A DNA stretch of 64,000 nt from JANOYJ01 sp963792485 (GTDB lineage: Bacteria > Pseudomonadota > Alphaproteobacteria > Rhizobiales > Rhizobiaceae), in the NCBI GenBank assembly GCA_963792485.1, contig CAWBWL010000003.1, forward strand, positions 17,002-81,001, read 5' to 3'. The notes under the pieces were generated by a model. The model was not told the DNA's origin, ran no database searches, and saw only the letters and a list, made by a program, of their open reading frames with translations. Made by a program: the position numbers and the translations under genes. Position 1 is the stretch's first letter. Each line of letters begins with the position of its first letter. Positions 7,697-14,776 of this stretch are shown piece by piece.

Positions 7697-8944
7697 TCAC
7701 GCAACCACCCCCGCCGTCTCCACCGCCGCATGGAACAGCACATCCGTCCCCGCCGCCGCCCATTCCGGTGAAATCTCCTCGGCCTCGTTGTGGCTCAGCC
7801 CGCCGACGCACGGGCACATCACCATCACGGTCGGCGCGACGCGGTTGATCCAGCAGGCGTCGTGGCCCGCGCCCGAAACGATGTCCATGTGGGAGTAGCC
7901 GAGACGCTCGGCGGCGGCGCGGACTGTCTTCACCATGCCCGGATCAAACGTCACCGGATCGAAATGGCCGACCGGCTCGATGGCGCAGCCGAGGCCGAGC
8001 TCCTTCGCCACGGCATGCGCCGCGCGCTCGACTTCGCCGCGCATAAGGTCGAGCTTGGCCTGCTCGGGTGAGCGGATGTCGACGGTGAAAATCACTTTGC
8101 CCGGAATGACGTTGCGCGAGTTCGGAAAGACCTTGGCTTGCCCCACTGCGCCTACCGCATTTGGCTGGTGGCTCATGGCGATCTGGTGGACGCGCTCAAT
8201 GATCCGCGCCATGCCCAATCCCGCGTTGACGCGCATGGCCATCGGCGTCGAGCCGGTATGCGCCTCCTTGCCGATGAGCGTGATTTCCAGCCACCACAGG
8301 CCCTGGCCGTGGGTGACGACGCCAATGTCCTTGCCTTCGGCTTCGAGGATCGGACCCTGCTCGATATGCAGCTCCAGCATCGCATGCATTTTGCGCGTGC
8401 CGACCTTCTCGTCGCCCACCCAGCCGATGCGCTGAAGCTCATCGCCAAACACCTTGCCATCGAGGTCGGTGCGCGCCTTGGCATAGTCTTCGGTGTGAAT
8501 GCCCGCAAACACGCCCGAGGCCAGCATGGCGGGGGCAAAGCGCGCGCCTTCCTCGTTGGTCCAGTTGGTCACGACAATCGGATGCTTGGTCTTGATGCCG
8601 AGATCATTCATCGTGCGCACCACTTCCAGCGCGCCAAGCACGCCGAGCACGCCGTCATATTTGCCGCCCGTCGGCTGCGTGTCGAGATGCGAGCCCATAT
8701 AGACCGGCAGCGCATCCTTGTCCTCGCCGGGGCGGGTGGCGAACATGTTGCCCATCGTGTCGAGGCCCATCGACATGCCTGCCGCCTCGCACCAGCGCTT
8801 GAACAGATGCCGCCCTTCGCCGTCAGCATCGGTCAGCGTTTGCCTGTTATTGCCGCCTGCAATGCCCGGGCCGATCTTGGCCATCTCCATGATCGAGTCC
8901 CAGAGCCGGGCACTGTTGATTTTCATGTTGGGCGTCAGGGCCAT
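7697..8944 (-). CDS. N-carbamoyl-beta-alanine amidohydrolase (Zn hydrolase, M20 family)
   Basis: This 415-residue enzyme belongs to the allantoate amidohydrolase/beta-ureidopropionase group of M20 metal hydrolases. Visible metal-site elements are GSHLDTQPTGGKYDGVLGVL (H and D ligands), NEEGARFAPAM (acidic pair), and a late GAGHDACWINRVAPTVM histidine region. In this context it should hydrolyse N-carbamoyl-beta-alanine or N-carbamoyl-beta-aminoisobutyrate to the beta-amino acid, CO2 and ammonia, following dihydropyrimidinase. A hydantoinase-linked N-carbamoyl-L-amino acid hydrolase is the main alternative, but the RutR context and the adjacent aminotransferase favour pyrimidine catabolism. The upstream GNAT gene ends only 4 bases from its start. 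Confidence 0.88.
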   Translation of the reverse strand: MALTPNMKINSARLWDSIMEMAKIGPGIAGGNNRQTLTDADGEGRHLFKRWCEAAGMSMGLDTMGNMFATRPGEDKDALPVYMGSHLDTQPTGGKYDGVLGVLGALEVVRTMNDLGIKTKHPIVVTNWTNEEGARFAPAMLASGVFAGIHTEDYAKARTDLDGKVFGDELQRIGWVGDEKVGTRKMHAMLELHIEQGPILEAEGKDIGVVTHGQGLWWLEITLIGKEAHTGSTPMAMRVNAGLGMARIIERVHQIAMSHQPNAVGAVGQAKVFPNSRNVIPGKVIFTVDIRSPEQAKLDLMRGEVERAAHAVAKELGLGCAIEPVGHFDPVTFDPGMVKTVRAAAERLGYSHMDIVSGAGHDACWINRVAPTVMVMCPCVGGLSHNEAEEISPEWAAAGTDVLFHAAVETAGVVA

Positions 8945-8948
8945 CGCT

Positions 8949-9425
8949 TCATCTTCCCATGTCTGCCGAAATCGCGCGCGTCATGAACACGCTGTTCGGG
9001 TCAGGTCCGTAGCCTTCGAACGGGCCGCATTCCTCAAAGCCCGCATTAGCATAAAGTCCGCGCGCCGGGGCGAAACCCGTCTGGCTGCCAGTCTCCAGGC
9101 TGAGTTTTGTGAAGCCGAGCGACAGCGCATGACTGGTCAAATGGTCGAGCATCTTCCGCGACAGGCCTTCCCCGCGCCGCTCGGCCAGAATGTGCATCGA
9201 CTTGATTTCGGCGTGGCTGTCATCAATCCGTTTGACCGCCCCCATGCCGATCGGACTGCCGCCATCACGCATGACAAAGAACGAAATGCCGGGAGCAGCG
9301 AGCTTGCCTGCATCCAGCATATGAATGCTCTCCGGCGGCGACTCTGCATGCATGGCCTGCGTGTGCCGCTGCATCAGAAGCGTCAGGTCCGGGGTCAGCG
9401 GGCTTTCGGGCGCAATGGTCAGCAT
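8949..9425 (-). CDS. GNAT family N-acetyltransferase
   Basis: The 158-residue single-domain protein shows the GNAT core: a beta-strand/MGAVKRID section, the acetyl-CoA pyrophosphate loop RRGEGLSRKMLDHL (R/Q-x-x-G-x-G/A), and the C-terminal YANAGFEECGPFEGY motif. Its acceptor substrate cannot be read from the sequence. It lies between the aminotransferase and the amidohydrolase with gaps of 14 and 4 bases and so is almost certainly in the same transcript. It may act on an amine or amino acid arising in the pathway. GAGG precedes the ATG. Confidence 0.85.
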   Translation of the reverse strand: MLTIAPESPLTPDLTLLMQRHTQAMHAESPPESIHMLDAGKLAAPGISFFVMRDGGSPIGMGAVKRIDDSHAEIKSMHILAERRGEGLSRKMLDHLTSHALSLGFTKLSLETGSQTGFAPARGLYANAGFEECGPFEGYGPDPNSVFMTRAISADMGR

Positions 9426-9439
9426 CCTCGCCCCGCTCC

Positions 9440-10765
9440 TCAGGCCGCGGTTTTCAGGCTTGCGCCGATGGTTGATATGATCTCGTCAATCTGCGCCTTC
9501 GACACGATCAGCGGCGGCGAAAGGGCGATGATGTCGCCGGTGGTGCGGATGAGCACGCCTTTCTCATAACAGTCGAGGAAGACGGAGAAGGCCCGCTTGG
9601 TCGGCTCGCCCGGAATTGACGCCAGCTCAATCGCGCCGATCAGGCCGATATTGCGCACGTCAATCACATGCGGCGCGCCTTTCAGCGAATGCAGCGCATC
9701 TTCCCAATATTGCGCGAGGCCCGCCGCGCGGGTCATCAGCCCCTCTTCCTCATACACGTCAAGCGTCGCCAAAGCTGCGGCGCAGGCGATGGGGTGGGCG
9801 GAGTAGGTATAGCCGTGGAACAATTCGATCATGTGATCCGGGCCGGTCATGAAGGCGTTGTAAATGTCGGACGCGCAGAACACCGCGCCCATCGGGATGA
9901 CGCCGGAATTGATGCCTTTGGCGACCGTGATGAGATCCGGCGTGACGCCGAAATAGTCCGTCGCAAACGGCGTGCCCATGCGGCCGAAGCCGGTGATGAC
10001 TTCATCGAAAATCAACAGGATGTCGTGTTTGGTGCAGATCGCCCGCACCTTTTCCAGATAGCCTTTCGGCGGGATCAAGACGCCCGTGGAGCCTGCCACC
10101 GGCTCAATGATGACGGCGGCGATGTTCGAGGCATCATGCAGCGCGATAATCTTTTCAAGGTCATCGGCAAACTCCGCGCCATGCTCCGGCATGCCTTTGG
10201 AGAAGGCGTTACGCTCCAGATCATGCGTGTGGCGCATATGGTCGACGCCGGTCAGCAGCGAGCCGAAAAATTTGCGGTTGTTCGGAATGCCGCCAACGGA
10301 AATTCCGCCGAAATTGACGCCGTGATAGCCGCGCTCGCGGCCGATCAGCCGCGTCTTGGTTCCCTTGCCGCGCGCGCGCTGATAGGCGATGGCGATCTTC
10401 AGCGCGGTCTCGACGGACTCGGAGCCGGAATTGGTGAAGAAGGCATGGTCGAGCGGTCTGGGCAGATAGTTGACGAGCCGCGCCGCCAGCTCGAACGCCT
10501 TCGGATGGCCCATCTGGAAGGCCGGCGCGTAGTCCATCTGCGCCACCTGGTCCTGCACCGCCTTGACGATTTTATCCCGTCCGTGTCCGGCATTGCAGCA
10601 CCACAGGCCCGCCGTGCCGTCCAGGACCTGACGACCGTCATCGGTCGTGTAGTGCATGTCTTTGGCGCCAACGAACAAACGCGGGTTGCGCTTGAACTGC
10701 CGGTTGGATGTGAACGGCATCCAGAAGGCTTCCATATTGTTCAGGGATTTGGGGTTGGCGGACAT
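9440..10765 (-). CDS. class III omega-amino acid:pyruvate (beta-alanine) aminotransferase
   Basis: This PLP enzyme of fold type I, aminotransferase class III, is 441 residues long, a normal length. Motifs include the PLP-phosphate contact FFTNSGSESVETALK, the aspartate in LLIFDEVITGFGRMG and the Schiff-base lysine in LITVAKGINSGVIPMGAV. It is expected to convert beta-alanine and 3-aminoisobutyrate to malonate and methylmalonate semialdehydes, the step following beta-ureidopropionase. It is the first gene of the minus-strand pyrimidine transcript and has the RutR-like operator 79 bases upstream of its start, facing divergent rutR. Confidence 0.88.
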   Translation of the reverse strand: MSANPKSLNNMEAFWMPFTSNRQFKRNPRLFVGAKDMHYTTDDGRQVLDGTAGLWCCNAGHGRDKIVKAVQDQVAQMDYAPAFQMGHPKAFELAARLVNYLPRPLDHAFFTNSGSESVETALKIAIAYQRARGKGTKTRLIGRERGYHGVNFGGISVGGIPNNRKFFGSLLTGVDHMRHTHDLERNAFSKGMPEHGAEFADDLEKIIALHDASNIAAVIIEPVAGSTGVLIPPKGYLEKVRAICTKHDILLIFDEVITGFGRMGTPFATDYFGVTPDLITVAKGINSGVIPMGAVFCASDIYNAFMTGPDHMIELFHGYTYSAHPIACAAALATLDVYEEEGLMTRAAGLAQYWEDALHSLKGAPHVIDVRNIGLIGAIELASIPGEPTKRAFSVFLDCYEKGVLIRTTGDIIALSPPLIVSKAQIDEIISTIGASLKTAA

Positions 10766-10843
10766 AAGGAGGCTTTCTGATATCTGGCGTTTCGGCGCAG
10801 CTTGTTTTTCTTTGTTTTCTTGCCCGCGCCAACACCGAAATTG

Positions 10844-10859
10844 TTGACTATCCGGTCAA
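10844..10859. promoter_or_regulatory. RutR-like operator
   Basis: TTGACTATCCGGTCAA is a 16-base palindrome with arms TTGAC and GTCAA. It matches the established RutR consensus TTGACCANNTGGTCAA at all but two of the specified positions. It lies between the divergent aminotransferase and rutR genes, so it can serve both promoters. RutR in E. coli is released from DNA by uracil or thymine, so derepression by pyrimidine is expected here. A further half-site (GGTCAA) lies at 10888-10893. Confidence 0.8.
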
Positions 10860-10972
10860 AAGGCAGGCTATTTGGGAAGCTTTGGCCGGTCAATAGCGAT
10901 TGCGTTCGGCGCGCAGTATGTTTAGCTGGCAGCCGCAAATAGAGGCGCGCCGATCAAGAAGCTGTCAAAGCC

Positions 10973-11614
10973 GTGGCAACGAGCAAAACCAGAGACGCAG
11001 GCGAGAAGCCGACCCGCATTCAAGAGGCGAACCGCAGCATTATCCTGGATGCTGCGCTCGACATGTTTGCCAATTACGGCCTGCGCGGCACGACGATCGA
11101 CCAGATCGCCGAAAAGGCTGGCATGTCCAAGCCGAACCTTCTCTACTACTTCCGGCGCAAAGACGACATTTATGCAGCAGTTCTTGAGAACACGCTCGAG
11201 GAATGGCTGGAGCCGATGCGCACGCTCAATCCGGATGGCGACCCGGTCGAGGAGCTGCGCCGCTACATTACCCGCAAGCTCGAAATGTCAGCGAAGAAGC
11301 CCGCTGCCTCGCGCTTCTTCGCCAACGAGATTTTGCATGGGGCTCCGCATGTCGGCGGGTTCCTGAAGACGGGCCTGAAGGAGTTGGTGGACCGCAAGGC
11401 GGGGGTCATCCGCAAATGGGTCAGCGAAGGCAAGCTCGCGCCCGTTGACCCGCACCATCTGTTCTTCATCATCTGGGCGACGACCCAGCACTATGCCGAT
11501 TTTGACGTTCAGGTCCGCGCCATTCTCGGCAGCCAAGTCGACAAGCCCGGATTCTACGAGCAGACGGCGCAGGCGGTGCTGACGATATTGTTGAATGGGG
11601 TCAGGGCGCGATAG
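10973..11614 (+). CDS. rutR: RutR-type TetR regulator of pyrimidine use
   Basis: This 213-residue TetR-family repressor has an N-terminal helix-turn-helix (TTIDQIAEKAGMSKPNLLYYF) and a C-terminal domain closely resembling RutR. The stretches KLAPVDPHHLFFIIWATTQH and YADFDVQV align with the E. coli RutR pattern (KLAPIDPQHLIFMIWASTQHYADF). It should sense uracil or thymine and control the divergent degradation and transport operon as well as itself. The start is a GTG at 10973. It converges with nasA, leaving only 9 bases between stops, and no terminator is visible. Confidence 0.92.
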   Translation: MATSKTRDAGEKPTRIQEANRSIILDAALDMFANYGLRGTTIDQIAEKAGMSKPNLLYYFRRKDDIYAAVLENTLEEWLEPMRTLNPDGDPVEELRRYITRKLEMSAKKPAASRFFANEILHGAPHVGGFLKTGLKELVDRKAGVIRKWVSEGKLAPVDPHHLFFIIWATTQHYADFDVQVRAILGSQVDKPGFYEQTAQAVLTILLNGVRAR

Positions 11615-11623
11615 CCTTGCGCT

Positions 11624-14257
11624 CTATTCCGCCGCAGCGGGCAGATGAGACGTGATGATCCGCTTGATCTCGGCCCGGCATGAGCCACAATTGGTACCCG
11701 CCTTCAAGCTTTCGCCGATGGCTTGAACACTGAGGCATGAGCCGTCCAGCACCGCACCGGCGATCTCATTGAAGCCGACGGAGAAACAGGCGCAGACTGT
11801 CGCTCCCTTGTCGATTTTGCCCGCGCCCGGACGACCGGCGAGCAGAGATGAAACATCCGGTTGTCCTTCTTCCAGCAGTCCCGCCGCCCAGCTTCGCGCA
11901 ACGCTCACAGGGCTGCGGCTGAGATAAACGACACTCGTCAGCGCGCCATTCGCAACCGCCGCAAAGCGCCAGTCGCCCCGGCGCACATCCTTATAGCTGA
12001 CGAACTCATGTGTCTGCGCCGCCGCAACGAGTTTGCGGGCAAGCTGTTCCGCATCTCCATCAAAACCGCAAACTGCGAACTCCGTCCGCCAGCCGCCATT
12101 GACCTTTGCGGTCGCCCAATAGGGCAGGTCCAGCGCGGGCCGCGCCCGCGTCACAGCAAACCCATAAAGTTCAGGCACAAACCGCGTCACGGTCGCCCGC
12201 GCCATCTTCAAAGCAGGCTGGCCGGACACCGGATCAACCGTGTCCGCATTCAGTTTGCCGATGCGGGCATTGGCGGCATAACTGTCATTCCAGTGCATCG
12301 GCGCGAAAATTTCGCCTGTGCTTTGGCAGCCCGTCACTGATGCGCGCACAATAACTGAACCGAGGGCGTTTTCGACTTTCACGAGATCGGCGGTGCGCAC
12401 GCCAAGCCGCATCGCGTCTTGCGGATTGATCTCGCAATAGGGCTCGGCAATGTGCTGCGACAGACGCACGCTTTTGCCGGTGCGGGTCATGGTGTGCCAG
12501 TGATCACGCACACGGCCCGTGTTCAGGACCAAGCCTGAATCCAATCGGGCTGAAGGCGGTGTGACCGCGACGAAACGCGCTTTGCGGTCCGGCGTATAGA
12601 ATTTGCCATTGCCAAAGAAGCGCGCCGGATCGGCATGCGCATCCTTCGGCCTCGGCCATTGGAACGGCGGCAGGCGGTCATAGCTTTCGGCTTTGACATC
12701 CGAAAGAGCGGAAATGTCGAAGTCGCGCGCGCCTTCGTTTTTTGTCCCGGACAGCGCGGCGAATTCCGCAAATATGTCAGCGGGCGACTGCCAGTTGAAT
12801 GCTTCGGCGAACCCCATGCGCTTGCCAACTTCCGCGATGATCTTCCAATCGCCCCATGCCTCGCCGGGCATGGCCAAAAATGGCCGCTGGCGCGAAATGC
12901 GGCGTTCGGAATTGGTCACCGTGCCGTCCTTCTCGCCCCAGCCCAGCGCCGGCAGTTTCACATGCGCGTGGCGGGCGGTGTCGGTGGTTTCCATGATGTC
13001 GGAGACGACAACGAACGGACAGTTGATGATCGCCTGCTCGACGGCGCTGGCGTCGGGCATTGAGACAGCGGGGTTGGTCCCCATGATCCACAGCGCTTTG
13101 ATCCGCCCGTCAGCTACGGCCTTGAACATGTCCACGGCCTTCAGTCCCGGCTTCTGCGCGATGACGGGCGAGCACCAGAAGTTCTGAACAATATCGCGGT
13201 GCGCCGGGTTCTCAATCTCCATATGCGCGGCCAGCATGTTGGCGAGCCCGCCAACCTCGCGCCCGCCCATCGCGTTGGGCTGGCCGGTCACCGAGAACGG
13301 CCCCATGCCCGGCCGCCCGATGCGGCCCGTCGCCAGATGGCAATTGATGATGGCGTTGACCTTGTCCGTGCCGCAGACGGACTGGTTGACGCCCTGGCTG
13401 TAGACGGTGACGGTTTTTTCTGTAGCGGCAAAGAGGGTATAGAAAGCTTCGAGTTCGGCCTCCGAAAGGCCGGTGGCTGTGGCGATGTCGGCAAGCGAAC
13501 TGAGGCTTGCATCCAATGCGGCTTCTAAGCCAAGGGTATGAGCGCCGACATAGGCTTCGTCTATTTTTCCATGCTTCTTGAGCCAAGCCAGAAGCCCAGA
13601 AAAAAGCGCAACATCGCCGTCCGGCGTCACGCCCAAATGCATGTCAGCCGCCTCGGATGTCACAGTACGGCGCGGGTCAATCGTGACAATCTTCATCGAC
13701 TGCCGCTTATCCTTCGCGGCCATGATGCGCTGGAACAGGACGGGGTGGCACCATGCGAGATTTGAGCCGACCAAGACGATGAGATCCGCCTCTTCGAGGT
13801 CTTCGTAATTTCCCGGCACCGTGTCCGAGCCAAAGGCGCGGCGGTGGCCGGCGACGGAGGATGCCATGCAGAGGCGCGAGTTTGTGTCGATATTGGCCGA
13901 GCCGATAAAGCCCTTCATCAGCTTGTTGGCCGCGTAATAGTCTTCTGTCAGCAACTGACCGGAGACATAGAAGGCGACGGAGTCCGGCCCGTGTTCTGCG
14001 ATGGTGTCGATGAATGTTTTTGCGACAAGATCAAGCGCTTTGTCCCAACTGGCCTGCCTGCCGTTGATCTGCGGGTGCAGGAGGCGACCGTCGAGATCGA
14101 TGGTCTCGGCAAGCGCCGCGCCTTTGGAGCAGAGGCGGCCGAAATTCGCCGGATGCTCCGGGTCGCCGCGCACGGTTATTTCGCCGTCGGGTTCGCGTTT
14201 GGCGATCACGCCGCAGCCGACGCCGCAATAGGGGCAGGTGGTGCGGGTTTCGGTCAT
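11624..14257 (-). CDS. nasA: assimilatory nitrate reductase, catalytic subunit
   Basis: The 877-residue cytoplasmic molybdoenzyme reduces nitrate to nitrite. The N-terminus carries a [4Fe-4S] site (C8, C11, C15, C43: CPYCGVGC...LCSKG). The molybdopterin oxidoreductase and dinucleotide-binding domains follow, with YSQGVNQSVCGTDKVNAIIN and the late NTGRVRDHWHTMTRTGKS region. The C-terminal 60 residues form a BFD-like [2Fe-2S] domain (VCACFSVG...GTNCGSCRAEI), the layout of NasA/NasC-type enzymes fed by a separate electron donor. It is last in the nrtABC-nirBD-nasA series, separated from nirD by repeat F. Confidence 0.93.
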   Translation of the reverse strand: MTETRTTCPYCGVGCGVIAKREPDGEITVRGDPEHPANFGRLCSKGAALAETIDLDGRLLHPQINGRQASWDKALDLVAKTFIDTIAEHGPDSVAFYVSGQLLTEDYYAANKLMKGFIGSANIDTNSRLCMASSVAGHRRAFGSDTVPGNYEDLEEADLIVLVGSNLAWCHPVLFQRIMAAKDKRQSMKIVTIDPRRTVTSEAADMHLGVTPDGDVALFSGLLAWLKKHGKIDEAYVGAHTLGLEAALDASLSSLADIATATGLSEAELEAFYTLFAATEKTVTVYSQGVNQSVCGTDKVNAIINCHLATGRIGRPGMGPFSVTGQPNAMGGREVGGLANMLAAHMEIENPAHRDIVQNFWCSPVIAQKPGLKAVDMFKAVADGRIKALWIMGTNPAVSMPDASAVEQAIINCPFVVVSDIMETTDTARHAHVKLPALGWGEKDGTVTNSERRISRQRPFLAMPGEAWGDWKIIAEVGKRMGFAEAFNWQSPADIFAEFAALSGTKNEGARDFDISALSDVKAESYDRLPPFQWPRPKDAHADPARFFGNGKFYTPDRKARFVAVTPPSARLDSGLVLNTGRVRDHWHTMTRTGKSVRLSQHIAEPYCEINPQDAMRLGVRTADLVKVENALGSVIVRASVTGCQSTGEIFAPMHWNDSYAANARIGKLNADTVDPVSGQPALKMARATVTRFVPELYGFAVTRARPALDLPYWATAKVNGGWRTEFAVCGFDGDAEQLARKLVAAAQTHEFVSYKDVRRGDWRFAAVANGALTSVVYLSRSPVSVARSWAAGLLEEGQPDVSSLLAGRPGAGKIDKGATVCACFSVGFNEIAGAVLDGSCLSVQAIGESLKAGTNCGSCRAEIKRIITSHLPAAAE

Positions 14258-14287
14258 GCGGCAGGCGCTTCCGTTTGTTGAGACGCT

Positions 14288-14406
14288 CGGAGCGAGGCGC
14301 CCCCACCCCTAACCCCTCCCCACAAGGGGGAGGGGGACATGAGAGCGCTCTGGACTTAGCCCTCCCCCTCGTGGGGAGGGGCAGGGGTGGGGGCGCCTCG
14401 CTCCAA
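14288..14406. repeat. second family of inverted repeat, copy F
   Basis: The terminal arms GGAGCGAGGCGCCCCCACCC and GGGTGGGGGCGCCTCGCTCC are a perfect 20-base inverted pair. They enclose CCCCTCCCCACAAGGGGGAG and CCTCCCCCTCGTGGGGAGG blocks. Copy E at 7571-7689 has the same architecture. It lies between nirD and nasA inside the nitrate operon and could fold into a large RNA structure in the transcript. Confidence 0.88.
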
Positions 14407-14434
14407 ACTATCGAATGGGGAAGGTTTCTCCCCA

Positions 14435-14776
14435 CTAAGCCGCATCCTCAACCAGCGCCGACAGCCCCAGCATAATCACCTCGCCATCGAGCTTCAGCGG
14501 AATTGTCCGCGTCTTGCCCACATCCTGCCCCTGCGCTTCGCCGGTCTCCAGCGAAATCACCCAATTGTGCAACGGGCAGGTCACCGATGTGCCGTGCACA
14601 ATGCCCTGGCTCAGCGGCCCCTTCTTGTGCGGGCATTGATCGTCCATGGCGAACACCTGATCGTCCGCCGTGCGGAACACGGCGATCTTGCCCATCGGCG
14701 TGTTGACGCAGCGCGCGCCGCGCCTTGGGATGTCGGAGATGTTGCCGATGGCGGTCCAGTTCATGTGCATGCTCAT
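14435..14776 (-). CDS. nirD: nitrite reductase small subunit (Rieske type)
   Basis: The 113-residue partner of NirB has a Rieske-like domain whose cluster ligands are all present: C48 and H50 (CPHKKGPL) and C67 and H70 (CPLHNW). Some NirD proteins lack these ligands. It works with NirB to reduce nitrite to ammonium using NADH or NADPH. Its ATG overlaps the nirB stop as ATGA, implying translational coupling. A second ATG two codons in (MHMNWTAIG) is an alternative start. Confidence 0.92.
   Translation of the reverse strand: MSMHMNWTAIGNISDIPRRGARCVNTPMGKIAVFRTADDQVFAMDDQCPHKKGPLSQGIVHGTSVTCPLHNWVISLETGEAQGQDVGKTRTIPLKLDGEVIMLGLSALVEDAA

Noticed and set aside
10881..10892. TTGGCCGGTCAA as a second RutR operator
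   Set aside because: Only one half-site matches, and the arm spacing is wrong for the 16-base operator.
110..14406. CRISPR array
   Set aside because: The repeated units are inverted pairs at scattered loci with unrelated spacing, not regularly spaced direct repeats, and no cas genes are present.
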